Below, in pieces: positions 46,551 to 56,474 of a stretch of DNA of 64,000 bases; positions within the stretch are counted from its first letter, which is position 1; every line of letters begins with the position of its first letter. The notes under the pieces are model-generated. The model did no database searches and was not told where the DNA came from. It was given only the letters and a program-made list of their open reading frames with translations. The DNA comes from Gerris lacustris (lineage: Eukaryota; Arthropoda; Insecta; Hemiptera; Gerridae), in the NCBI GenBank assembly GCA_951217055.1, contig OX578278.1:37855115-37919114 (forward strand). The letters run 5' to 3'. The translations under genes were made by a program, and so were the position numbers.

Positions 46551-46655
46551 TAAAGAGAAGTGTCTCCGGTCGTTTGTCTCCTTTCTCTTGTCTCTTGTCT
46601 CCTTTATTTTGTCTCGTGTCTTTTGTCTCTTGTCAACTGCCTTCTGTCCCCTCTC
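46551..46655. repeat. Degenerate TTGTCTC repeat
   Basis: GTCTCC, TTGTCTCC, TTGTCTCTTGTCTCC, TTGTCTCGTGTC, TTTTGTCTCTTGTC: about ten imperfect 6-8 bp units. Confidence 0.7.
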
Positions 46656-46980
46656 TTTTTTCTGTGAAATCCACTAAATGTTTCTCCTATTCAGAAGATA
46701 AAAAATGTTATATTGCTACTTCCATTTCTTTTCTTCAAGCAAGTTGAAATTAGTGGTACTGTTTACTTTAGTACTTCAGTGGTACTGTTATCTAGTTAGA
46801 TTAAATTGATTAATATTAATGTAATGATTATATACATAAAAGTAAAATATCTCCGTTGTTTATATTATTATATTATGTATATTATTTATCCATTATTACG
46901 TGAAACTAAATTGTGGGTACTCAACTGTAATAAGTTCGCATATACAGTATATAAAAATAAATAAATTCAGAGTAAGTAAG
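46656..46980. other. No gene recognised
   Basis: A+T-rich DNA. Confidence 0.4.
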
Positions 46981-47046
46981 AAAGACAAATGACCAGGAAT
47001 CGAACCAAGTATTCCTGTGGTTTGAACTACAGAGCTACGAAGGAGA
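46975..47046 (-). repeat. tRNA-like SINE head, minus strand
   Basis: On the minus strand: TTCGTAGCTCTGTAGTTCAA (A-box-like), then CACAGGAATACTTGGTTCGA ending in a perfect B box GGTTCGATTCC, followed by TGGTCATTTGTCTTTCTTAC and an AATTTATTTATTTTT tail. It lacks intact tRNA stems, so a SINE or tRNA pseudogene is more likely than a gene. Confidence 0.5.
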
Positions 47047-47924
47047 AATAATTTATTTTTCATATGTAAAAGTTAGAACACTTATTTAGAATTATATCAT
47101 ATTTCGCTTCCATAGATCAGGAGTGGGCATGCATGAGAAGAGGCGGTATACCAGTTTTTCATATATTATAAACAGTCACACCATAGTTATAGTTATCTAG
47201 GACCTATCGACGCAACCGAAGATCTACTTTTAAACGATTACATACGCGTACACTTTATTAACCGATTCAAGCGAAGACCTACTTCGAAACGACTGAAACG
47301 CTTCACGTTCTTAATCAATTTAGCTATATTCGATAAACAAAATCTGATTTTTATTTTGTAATGAAGACCCACATTTTCCCATATCTGCCATAAATGTCTA
47401 GATAACTAGATGTGGCTAGATAACTAGCCTATGTCCAAAATACAACTTTATAAAAGGGGTCAATTAAATTTTAAAACTATAATAGAACTTTTATGCCCAT
47501 TATAAATTTTCATATTTGTGCAGCTTTAAGGAAGTGGCAACTCTGGATCCGATCTTTTATATACCTATACATTACGCACAATTATGATTAAAAGTAAAAA
47601 TTTTGAATTTTTTATTAATGCTAGTTCTAAATTCAGGTAACGATTTGTTTAACAGGATTAAATTCTTTCAAAACACAGGATTACTCATGACGAATAATTA
47701 TCAAGATATTAATTGCTTCGTCGAGAATAATAATTAAGCTCTTTAATTAGATATTACTCACGATTGCCCAGAAAACGACTGATCAACTTCATGTTAATAT
47801 TTCCTATTGTCTTGGTTTGAATTTAGATAAAAAACAATAAAGGACAGTATTAATTAGTGCTATTTTTCTTAGCCTCGTTAATTAATTATTTGTTAGAAAG
47901 CGTGGGTATTCAATAGTTTCTAAA
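47047..47924. other. No gene recognised
   Basis: A+T-rich; a repeated AAGATCTACTT/GAAGACCTACTT phrase with CGATT(A/C) at 47217-47290 suggests a short local duplication. Confidence 0.4.
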
Positions 47925-48030
47925 TGTAGCCGCGGGTTGGATGGCGCTAGCGGCAGTGTGTCAGTAAGTCAAAATAAAGTATTTTATGGTATAAGCGCGT
48001 TGTTTTATTCTAGTGGGTGGAGTCTAGACA
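47925..48030 (+). mobile_element. Possible LTR remnant
   Basis: TGTAGCCGCGGGTTGGATGG and GCGCTAGCGGCAGTG are followed by AATAAAG, then TATAAGCGCGTTGTTTTATTC and TCTAGACA. TG...CA ends around a polyadenylation signal suit a short retrotransposon LTR. No target duplication or partner LTR is seen; an eroded DNA element with GGCGCTAG ends is the alternative. Confidence 0.3.
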
Positions 48031-48784
48031 GTTTGTAACTTAAGAAATATAGGGTTTTCTTGAAGAAACATCACTTTTGAGTAGGTCGGACTTGGGGGAG
48101 ATTGGTTGCATGATGTATTCATAGAATTACGGGTTATCAATTACAATTATATGGTACATTTACTTATTCTCCAATAACCTTTCAATTGCAACTTTAAATC
48201 TTAGTTTATTCTCTTTTATAAATTGCATAGCTCTCTCATTCATTGCTTTTCAAATACATTCAATATTGGACTGATTTATTGAATATTTCACTGCAGAAAT
48301 TATTAAGAAAAAACTTTAATATTACTTCGATTTATAATATTGAAATATTTAAAAATAAAAAATAATAATAAACATATACAAATAAAAGACGTGAATAAAA
48401 AAACAATCAATAAATCAAATACATTAGTTTTCTTGGCATTTTCAATGTTAATATTTATGAATTAATTTACACATAATTGTATTAATTTTTTCCTTTAATC
48501 GTATCAGACATCTTAACCGGAAATAAGTTATATATAATTAAAAAAATAGAAATATGGATAAATATAATAAATAGATAGTATTATTATTATTATTACCTGC
48601 GGCAAAATAAATCGGTTTCTTGCGACAAATCAAACAAAACATTTTTATAGGGATATTAATACTGTGTTTAAATCTCATAATATCTCATTTAATTAATTTC
48701 TTATTAAACTTATTTAACAAGTGTTCAACAGGTGGTTGTTTACTTTTGTTGTCGATTTTCAACCAAATCAGATTTATTTTTTTC
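48031..48784. other. No gene recognised
   Basis: A+T-rich DNA; no credible coding frame. Confidence 0.4.
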
Positions 48785-48960
48785 TTCACTTGTCTATACA
48801 TTTATTAAAACCCACTTTTTTTCCTCACACACCTCAAATACACTCCGAGGGTCCTCAAAACATGTAAATCCATTCAAAATTTTCTTGGATTTTCGCACCA
48901 TTGATAATTTATCTTTATATAATACTTCATACTACGTATATTATATTAGAAAGTAAGTTG
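48785..48960 (+). repeat. 3' end of a family E-type repeat
   Basis: CCGAGGGTCCTCAAAACATG, TAAATCCATTCAAAATTTTC and GGATTTTCGCACCATTGATA parallel the end of 10375-10802 (GGACCTTAAAACGTGTAAAT, CGAATTTTCGCGCCATCAC). The terminal hairpin is disrupted by an A+T insertion before GAAAGTAAG. Confidence 0.55.
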
Positions 48961-49587
48961 TGGTCATTAGAGCCAAAGTAGAAACATGGATGTCATATGC
49001 TAGGGTTACCATTTAATATATATTGCCATTTGTTCAATTTAAGTCATGTGTCCATCTCTCAACGTGTATGAGCTAGTCTTGATACCAATTTGTATTGTAT
49101 TGCCAAGTTGTTTTGATCAATATATTGAACGAATTGCTACTTTCATTCTTACAATAATAATTAATTACTTGTATATATGGTTGTTCTGTGTACTTATACC
49201 AAGTTAGAAAGAATATTGCGCTAAAAGATAAGTTACAATTTTGGAACGCATTTCCGTCTAAAAAATATTATATTTGTTGGGAGAGAAAATGCTTTATTTA
49301 GAAATGTTTAGGTTAACAATATTGATGTATAGCTTTCTAGTAGATACAGTGAACAGGGTAGTGCAGCCAGTAGTTCTTCATGGGTTGTAAATAAGTCTAT
49401 TTTGGTATGAGTAATTTAGCCGAATAGATCCGGTAGACTTGCAGATACTCAATAATAGCAGTCTGTGTGGAATAATTTACTACGAGAACTTTATGTTTAT
49501 TTCCTCTATATTTGTGGTAGAATAACTTGTTATATTAATATCTTGCCTGCAGATACGGTTAAAAAGAAGTAATTCGAATAACAGGTC
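48961..49587. other. No gene recognised
   Basis: A+T-rich DNA; nothing supported. Confidence 0.4.
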
Positions 49588-50000
49588 TTGGCCCACGGAA
49601 TACACCAGATTCTAGTAGAAATAAAACTTCACCTTACAAAACGTTCAGAAAGTTTCCATTACCTCGGTTTTTTCAATAAAAATTACGATTCCTTGATGAT
49701 CGCAAATCTCAGAAGGATAATTTCCCCGTTGCGTAGGTATAATTTGGACTCGGTTGTAGAGCGGCCCGAAGGGAACAGGTGGTGCCTGATTTATACGAGG
49801 TTTATCCTAACAGTTCGTCTCGGCGAGGTCAGCACGTTGCTCATCTGACCCCTTCCGAGAGGCGGAGGAGTGAGCAGAGGCGAACACAGGGGTCAAACTC
49901 CCTCCCGACAAACTCACTTATCCTCCCTTGCAAACGGGCTTCGCCACTGACTTCGAATCTCGTTTAGTATTCAAGCCCACGAATCCGTCCGTCTCGTTTC
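49588..50000. other. GC-richer island of unknown nature
   Basis: Contrasts with its surroundings by CG-containing words (GCGGCCCGAAGGGAACAG, TCTCGGCGAGGTCAGC, CCGAGAGGCGGAGGAG). Overlapping plus-strand frames at 49588-49848 and 49779-49967 show no family I know. No tRNA, rRNA or TIR structure was recognised. It may be a decayed exon, an element body or a processed non-coding sequence. Confidence 0.3.
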
Positions 50001-50670
50001 CAACTAACTAGGAAACGTGTAGATGCTACCTGACTTTTCACCTACCTTTTAACGATTTCTGCTTCCGATGAACCAGTGGCAAAAAATAAACAACATCGAA
50101 CTCCTTTTTAATACCTTCTTGACAACGTCTACACCGAACTATGTCATCCTATGATCCTAATCATGAAACAATCCATCATCCATGTACGAAATTGCCTAAT
50201 GAATTCATCATGCAGGAATTCAAGGTATTTTCCGGTAGTTTCCAACCTTTCACGAATAAATGCACCTGGACAAGGAATAAATAATACCATCAATTTGTAT
50301 AAAGGGTAATAATCAACTATGGTACTTTATAAGGTAGAGAAAATGAAAAATTGAAGACTTCACATGAGACATTACAATAGCACATATTAAAAAAAAATTG
50401 GATGTCCTACCGCGCAATTGTTCCGCTTTTTCCAATCTTTTAGAAAAAAAAAATGTTTTGCAGAATTTTAAAAAGGTAAGTTGTCTATATTATTTTCTTG
50501 TTTCTTCAGGGGTATTATTGTAATAAAAAATCTAATATATTAGTTTTGCTTTTTATGTTTATTTATTTGGTAATACTTCTTCTCTCTCTTTGAAACATTT
50601 TCAAACCTGCATATTTGTGCATTTGTTTACAAAACAATAAATAAACTACTTTACAGTAATACGTCATCTT
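50001..50670. other. No gene; acceptor/donor-like pair
   Basis: CCGCTTTTTCCAATCTTTTAG at 50423-50443 and AAAAAG|GTAAGT at 50474/50475 frame a 31-32 bp A-rich segment containing ATGTTTTGCAG. The spacing is that of a microexon, but low complexity makes chance likely. Confidence 0.3.
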
Positions 50671-50675
50671 ACAAA

Positions 50676-50770
50676 CTGTCAAAAAAAAAAAAAAAAAAAA
50701 AAAATCAGAATTGAACTATGTGTCTATGATCATAGTTTGGTCTTCTGATTCATGAGCTAAACTACCAAAT
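50676..50770 (-). repeat. tRNA-like fragment, minus strand
   Basis: On the minus strand GGTAGTTTAGCTCATGAATC (weak A box), ACACATAGTTCAATTCTGAT (weak B box) and a run of about 25 T follow in order, as in a pol III unit ending in a T terminator. Stems are not convincing; probably a SINE head or tRNA relic. Confidence 0.3.
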
Positions 50771-51166
50771 ATTACTAAATAAATAAATCCCTGTGCCCAG
50801 TGGTCCATCAAAAATCCTTACTAAATAAATAAATATAAAAAGCAAAGCAAATAAATTAGTTTTTTTTATCATAATATACCCCTTACAACTCATAAGAAAA
50901 TAGTACCTATGTTATATTAAAGGGGACAACAAACAAAAGAATGTAAATTAAGTCGTTTATGATTAAAAATTCGAGCTAAAAGAACTATCTCAAGTGCTTT
51001 GTGTTAGTCTAAAATTTATAATTATTAGACCGAACTTTAGCCATCATCAGGCGCATTATTACATTAAGGGCGCAGTTATTAAAATTAAAAAGAGTAGAAC
51101 AACATCAGAACAAAATTATTTTAATATTTCAGAAGTCCATTACATGAATATTGTCAGAAATGACAC
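50771..51166. other. No gene recognised
   Basis: TTACTAAATAAATAAAT occurs twice (about 50771 and 50818). Otherwise A+T-rich. Confidence 0.4.
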
Positions 51167-51199
51167 CATCTATCAAAATATATTATTTTGATAGATGTT

Positions 51200-51240
<41 letters not shown>
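51167..51240 (+). other. Perfect hairpin followed by poly(T)
   Basis: CATCTATCAAAATA, a 3 nt loop and TATTTTGATAGATG form a perfect 14 bp stem (51167-51197), followed 8 bp later by about 35 T. Either a terminator-like structure or the poly(A) tail (minus strand) of a retro-inserted sequence. Confidence 0.55.
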
Positions 51241-51242
<2 letters not shown>

Positions 51243-51482
51243 TTAAAGAAAATAATTTAGTTTTTCTCAATATTTATGTAAATATTATTTATTAATTTAC
51301 TTATATAATCTGTTCTTATTAGACTTCCACAACAACAAATATAGACTGTATATGCATAAATGTAAGTTAAAATCAGACTCACTACATTTTACTAGATAAA
51401 AAAGTACGAAGTTATTAAAATATAAAATTTATTGCCATTTTGAATATTTTTAAAACTTTGTATCCGTTGAGATATTATTTTC
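51241..51482. other. No gene recognised
   Basis: A+T-rich DNA. Confidence 0.4.
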
Positions 51483-51704
51483 TCATTTGTACCTACTTAA
51501 ATGAATCAAAGGATAAGGAATGGGAGTTGGTTTAACAAATTCGCTGTTGAGTGAGCAGGGCAAGTGAGTTCTAATGTTGGTCCGTGTTCTCATGGTAGTT
51601 AGATTTGGTAGACTCACGAACTCCCCGCACCCTCTAACCAGTATATTGTACTCACACGACTGGAACACTTCCAGTTTATCTCTCTTGTCAGTGGAAAAGC
51701 TCAT
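51483..51704 (-). CDS. Unrecognised small open frame
   Basis: A 73-codon ATG frame on the minus strand (MSFSTDKRDKLEVFQSCEYN start) with mixed composition and several Cys, locally less A+T-rich than its flanks. No motif, signal peptide or relative recognised. Could be a decayed exon or chance. Confidence 0.15.
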   Translation of the reverse strand: MSFSTDKRDKLEVFQSCEYNILVRGCGEFVSLPNLTTMRTRTNIRTHLPCSLNSEFVKPTPIPYPLIHLSRYK

Positions 51705-51849
51705 ACAAAAGATGAGCTTTTAGTCTTTTCTCTTCACTAACGGTTACATTACTAAAAAAAAATATGAAAAATCAGACCATAAGAATTTTTAAAATTGAAT
51801 GACGAGTAGATTTTAAGATATGGTGGTTAGCAAAAATGTTAGAAACATA

Positions 51850-52010
51850 ACCTTAGATTATCAGGCTGACAGACACGAGAACAAAAATGTTCCCTGATGT
51901 CTGAAATAGATTTCTGTCGCGAAATTTTTCAATTCGGAGACTTAAAAGTTAGGTTCTTCAGAATGATGAATGATCACGATGCTTCTGTTGCCATCGGTAA
52001 GCTCGGAAGC
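51850..52010 (-). repeat. Dispersed repeat family D, 5' part
   Basis: On the minus strand: TTACCGATGGCAACAGAAGC, ATCGTGATCATTCATCATTC, TAAGTCTCCGAATTGAAAAA, AATCTATTTCAGACATCAGG, GAACATTTTTGTTCTCGTGT and CTGTCAGCC. It gives the family's 5' side (head with GCAACAGAAGCATNGTGATCAT), complementary to the 3' side seen at 44905-45260. Confidence 0.68.
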
Positions 52011-52140
52011 TAAATATATGTTATTTTTAACCTATTGATTCAATTAGGATATATATAATTCATTTTATTGAATATGCTTGCTACCTTTAAGAATTATTCA
52101 CATTACTGTTAAGAATTCACATTAAGTTAAGAATAAACTA

Positions 52141-52329
52141 TTAATTTAAATCAAATTATAATTATTATTAACAACGGGAGACAGACAGAGAAAAATAGAC
52201 TCCAGCACCGGTATTTGAACAACGGGCCTCCTGTATACAGGCGCCCGTGGTTCAAATCCCGGTGCTGGAGTCTATTTTTCTCTGTCTGTCTCCCGTTGTT
52301 AATAATAATTATAATTTGATTTAAATTAA
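52141..52329. repeat. 189 bp near-perfect palindrome with tRNA-type centre
   Basis: Two arms of about 94 bp meet with essentially no spacer, centred on CCTGTATACAGG (52230-52241). They differ by only two substitutions (CGGTATTTGAACAACGG against CGGGATTTGAACCACGG) and a 1 nt indel next to the centre. The right arm reads CCCGTGGTTCAAATCCCGGT, with a B box GGTTCAAATCC, then GCTGGAGTCTATTTTTCTCT and CTGTCTGTCTCCCGTTGTTA, like the end of a tRNA-derived SINE. The structure is two such sequences head to head. No target duplications were found. Confidence 0.92.
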
Positions 52330-52600
52330 AATTTAAACTTTCCGTAGTATGAATACTACCAAAAACTTAAAAATTGAATTAAGAATAAACATAATTATTA
52401 TCATAAAAATAACGGAAATAACATCACTTGAGTATCAAAAGATGCAATTTTAAAATTTTTCATACACTGAAGACTACAATTCCTAAACAAGTAAGGCGCG
52501 CTTCACGTAAGTAGGTGGGGGCGATAATCGCCGGTTTCTGTACATTAAAGTTAAAATTATTAAGTGTAATATAATTACACTAATTTTAATATTAATATTC
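52330..52600. other. No gene recognised
   Basis: Contains a small GGCGATAATCGCC palindrome at about 52529-52541 in a GC-richer patch (AAGGCGCGCTTCACG). Confidence 0.4.
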
Positions 52601-53060
52601 TTTTTCTACTCTTAAAGACTTTTAAATTGATGTATGTCCTTTTAATAATTGCATATTATTTTTCTACAATTCTAGACCTTTAAATTGATATATAACATGT
52701 CATAGTTACTAAGAACTTTTTTTAGTCGCCCGCCATATTGGCCGCCATCTTGAAAATATTACGTGTGAAATTTTAATAGTTCCATATTCTTTTTCTGCAT
52801 TTCAAGACCTTTAAATTGATATATAACATGTCATGGTGACTAATAACTTTTTTTTTAATCGCCTACCATATTGGCCGCCATCTTGAAAATATTAAGTTTG
52901 AAAAATCCAAAATGTGTCCAGTTGTCTAAAATGCCGAGATGCACCTGTGTGCCAAATTTCATGGTTCTAGCTAAAGTAGTTTATGAATTGAAACAAGCAA
53001 CGGACAGACAGAGCCGTTTTCTTTTTGTACTTTGTACAGAAACGTAAAACGAATTCTAGT
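52601..53060 (+). repeat. Dispersed repeat with 130 bp internal tandem duplication
   Basis: ACCTTTAAATTGATATATAA, then CATGTCATAGTTACTAA and CGCCATATTGGCCGCCATCT occur at 52677-52760 and again 130 bp later; a partial third unit starts near 52617. The 3' part has GCCAAATTTCATGGTTCTAG, TAAAGTAGTTTATGAATTGA and GGACAGACAGAGCC, a phrase typical of arthropod dispersed repeats. No coding capacity. Confidence 0.75.
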
Positions 53061-53552
53061 GAAATAAGCATGAGTTTTATAAATGAAGATTTATTCAAGA
53101 ACTTCCACTTAGACAGCGTCATCAGTTAGCCAAAGGTGACGGAAAGATAATGATTAAAATTCGTTCTTAAAACAGATTTCTTTTTTATGTCCCTAACTTT
53201 AAAATTTCCTCAACCAAAATAAATGTGAGGCATCAGGGATCATTTATTTATTAAACCTCTTTTTTGAACCGATATAGATTAATATGGTCACATAATATTT
53301 ATCAACCTTGTGTACACATTTTTATCGCGCTTGCTTATAATGTTTTAGTATTACATATAAATGTAAATCTTTCAAATAATTCATTATTTTATATTAATAT
53401 GATCGTTCATCTAATAATAGCATACGAGCAATCTATGTGCCACACTATTAACAAACATTTAAAAAATATGTCTTTGTATATATTATATAAACTTTAATTT
53501 ACTTAACATTTTAGCACATATAGCACTTTCAATATTTTCGATGAAATCACAA
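53061..53552. other. No gene; possible family D trace
   Basis: AACAGATTTCTTTTTTATGT and GAGGCATCAGGGATCATTTA (53165-53250) resemble an eroded family D core. A 77-codon frame at 53264-53497 is unconvincing. Confidence 0.35.
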
Positions 53553-54431
53553 TAGGTTTGTTCCAACCACCAGTTCCAAATCAGTTTCGGATTAGTCCGT
53601 GATAGACGTAATGCGCATGCGCGATCATTGACCGTTGGGAATTGATTTGTGATTTCGTTTTTGTTGGAACGCTCCTTTCTCGAACCAAACTGTTTGCTGT
53701 GGTAGGTTTTAGAACTGTTGTCAGAACAACTTTTTGAGTTGATCGTTTATGTGATTTTGCGTTCCTGTGCTATCAAAATACCTGAACTTATTAATATAAA
53801 AGATATGGATGATGGATGAGTCAATAGTTGATGAGGATAAGTGCCAGTCGCTTTATCAGGGCCTGATTTAGGCCGCCTAGGGGCTCGCACAACAAGGGGG
53901 GCCACACCACAAAAGTTTCATTTTCTAATGCTAATTAGGCTCGAAAGTTGGAAGTAAAACCTACATACTCATAGAGGATATGACGAAAATACATGCACAC
54001 ATTTTAGAAATGTTTATTTATTACATGAATTCACGATTTCATTTCGATTTACGCAATTCACAATTTTCGGGCTTACTGAGGTGATCCATCATCGTCGCAT
54101 TCGTACAAAAACATTTTAAAAAGAAGAGTTGATTCGCAAGAAAGGGGAATAATAGGCGAGCGAAATCAAAACAAAAACAATGAAGCGGAGCGGAAGGTTA
54201 CGTTTCTGTTCACCCAAACTCAATCCCAAACTACTAGTCGCTGCCGCCGATCGCTGACTGCTCTGACTGGTTCCAAACTAATCCGTGATTTAATCAGAGC
54301 GTGGTTGGAACAGCCGATTAACAGTCGGAGTCAGTCAGAGTTTGAGTTTGGGCTCGTTGGAACGCTTTTTTCCAAATGCGCATGCGTCGGACAGTTCCAA
54401 ACCAATTTGAAGAGAAGTTGGAACAAACCTA
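53553..54431. mobile_element. 879 bp TIR element (non-autonomous DNA transposon)
   Basis: Ends TAGGTTTGTTCCAAC and its exact inverse GTTGGAACAAACCTA; flanking AAT on both sides if the TIR starts at AGG. Subterminal features are also mirrored: CAGTTCCAAATC near the left end and its analogue at the right, GCGCATGCGC at left (53613) and GCGCATGCGT at right (about 54378), and TTGGAACGCT on both sides. The interior is GC-richer, lacks a transposase, and carries TCAGGGCCTGATTTAGGCCG at about 53857, like the end of a hAT-type MITE, so a nested insertion is possible. Confidence 0.78.
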
Positions 54432-55142
54432 ATATAAGAGCAACCGTTTTAAAAATTACATAACTCATTTTTTTTTTTTTTTTTTTTTTTTTACAAAACA
54501 ATGTTAATATGAAAGTGAAAGTGAAGAAAGCCATTTGTTTATGTTACATTGTTTATCTTTATTACGTTTTCATATTTATTAAGGTAATAAAGTTTTTTCC
54601 CCTAAATTATGAAGTAGGTTAGCCAGAAAAAAATCCTATAATCGTATTTTCTTTTACGGTTTACTGAATCTCGATCGTTGGAACTTGAAAAATCCAATTC
54701 CTGCCGCAAGATCTTGAACACTGACAGAATTTGCTGGGGTTTTTTTTTTTTTTTAAAAAAACATCCCTCTAGGGCATTAGAAAAAAGTGAACCTTTTTAT
54801 AATAAATATATTAAGATATATATTATTAAAAATATATATTATTATATTTATATATACCTCAAATATCATATACATATATATTCACTGAATTCGTGGTGTT
54901 CTTTTAATGGTTTGATCTAAGTTAATAATTCATTTGGTCTCTAACGAGGTACTCAACTGATCTTCCCTCCAAATAAAATAATAATAAAAAAAATGTTAAA
55001 GATATTGATCCCGCGCCAAAACAAAACAAAAAATAAATACCGTCCAAAAACCTCCTAAAATTCCCGCCTTAGCCCGCCCATTTCTTACATTTTATTTTTA
55101 TTTCTTTTTTATAAATAAAGTCATCGCTATATTTTGTATATA

Positions 55143-55144
<2 letters not shown>
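54432..55144. other. No gene recognised
   Basis: Poly(T) of about 22 at 54471-54492 and T16/A7 at 54739-54761. A+T-rich; AATAAAA near 54975 stands alone. Confidence 0.4.

Positions 55145-55225
<81 letters not shown>
55145..55225. repeat. (TA)n microsatellite
   Basis: About 40 TA units. Confidence 0.97.
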
Positions 55226-55229
<4 letters not shown>

Positions 55230-55938
55230 CTTTTCTGAAACAAGTCAGTCTTGTCAATATTTGGAGTATAGTGATCTCTCAATTGCTACAAATAAGTTGC
55301 CCTCAAGCTGCCGAGATACGTTTCTTTCTTTTATTATATTTTATGTAGAGCGGTACTTTTTCTAAAGAACCCACGTTCTGTTTTATTTTGAAAAGACATA
55401 AAGAAATAAAATAAAGATGTTTTATAAAAATAAAATAAAAATACCGCCTTTTTAACCTTTTACTTGCTCTATTTCATTCACGATTTTTGTTTTATTTTCA
55501 TGTCCAAATTGGAGAAAGTATTATATTATTTTTTTCTGGCTCATTTAATGAAATATTTGTAAAAACAAAAAAAAAAATTGTGTGAGTAAAGTTTTATGTG
55601 CGTAGAGATAAGTGTGAGTAAACTTTTTTCATTTGAATGATAATGAGATTTCAATGGATTTTAAAGTTTAAGGTCCCTATAGTTCAAGAAAGTTTCACAG
55701 CGTTTGATTACATTAACTAACACCTTTCAGAATTGGGAAATTAAACGATCCAAGTTGTGCTCTGTCCAATATCTTCTCGCTGGCGTGATATGCCCAGTAT
55801 TTCACATAACAACAGAAGAATGAATTTTACCTAAATTTTATTATAAGGATAAAGCGTTTGTTCGTACTGATGAGATGCCCAAATGAATAGCCTAAAATTA
55901 AAATAAAGTTAAAATAATTGTTAAAATTAAGATTTTAA
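55226..55938. other. No gene recognised
   Basis: A+T-rich DNA; two GTGTGAGTAAA(G/C)TTT phrases 33 bp apart (55582, 55614). Confidence 0.4.
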
Positions 55939-56064
55939 GGGGGCGCGGGACCGGTAGTTCGTTTCGTAGTTTTGCAATCACTAGCAGGTCTGATAATCAC
56001 GGCTTCAGATTATCAGACCCATCTAGCGGCAGAAGTACGCGTAACACTTTGCTTCCCGCGCCAC
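55939..56064. mobile_element. 126 bp hairpin MITE
   Basis: GGGGCGCGGGA at the left pairs with TCCCGCGCC at the right. Inside, CACTAGCAGGTCTGATAATC pairs with GATTATCAGACCCATCTAGC. The centre is an 11 bp perfect stem GTCTGATAATC/GATTATCAGAC with a loop of 9 nt (ACGGCTTCA). Strongly GC-richer than its surroundings. Target duplications unresolved. Confidence 0.72.
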
Positions 56065-56145
56065 CTAGTGTACAGTGGGTGATTTGTGCTGAACCATAAA
56101 GCTCGATGAATAATCAATAGGTCATAATAACTCCAGGTCATATTA

Positions 56146-56474
56146 TGTGTTTTCCAAAGCCTAGTTTATACACCTTCATGTAACATATATGTGTTTTCCA
56201 AAGCCTAGTTTATACACCTTCATGTAACATATATGTATTTTCCAAAGCCTAGTTTATACACCTTCATGTAACATATATGTATTTTCCAAAGCCTAGTTTA
56301 TACACCTTCATGTAACATATATGTGTTTTACAAAGCCTAGTTTATACACCTTCATGTAACATATATGTATTTTCCAAAGCCTAGTTTATACACCTTCATG
56401 TAACAGATATGTGTTTTCCAAAGCCTAGTTTACTTATACAGTATACACCTCCACGTAACAGATGCGTGTTTTCC
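56146..56474. repeat. 44 bp minisatellite, about 7 copies
   Basis: The unit GTGTTTTCCAAAGCCTAGTT, TATACACCTTCATGTAACAT, ATAT repeats with almost no variation other than GTGTTTT/GTATTTT alternation. The last unit is expanded (ACTTATACAGTATACACCTC) and decays into GATGCGTGTTTTCCTCG. Spacer-free tandem array. Confidence 0.95.

Noticed and set aside
49588..49967. Ribosomal RNA or tRNA cluster suggested by higher G+C
   Set aside because: No conserved rRNA core or tRNA stems were found.
51985..52015. CTCGGAAGCTAA resembling the middle of 5S rRNA
   Set aside because: The phrase belongs to the head of repeat family D (reverse of 43612-43640), and no further 5S similarity surrounds it.
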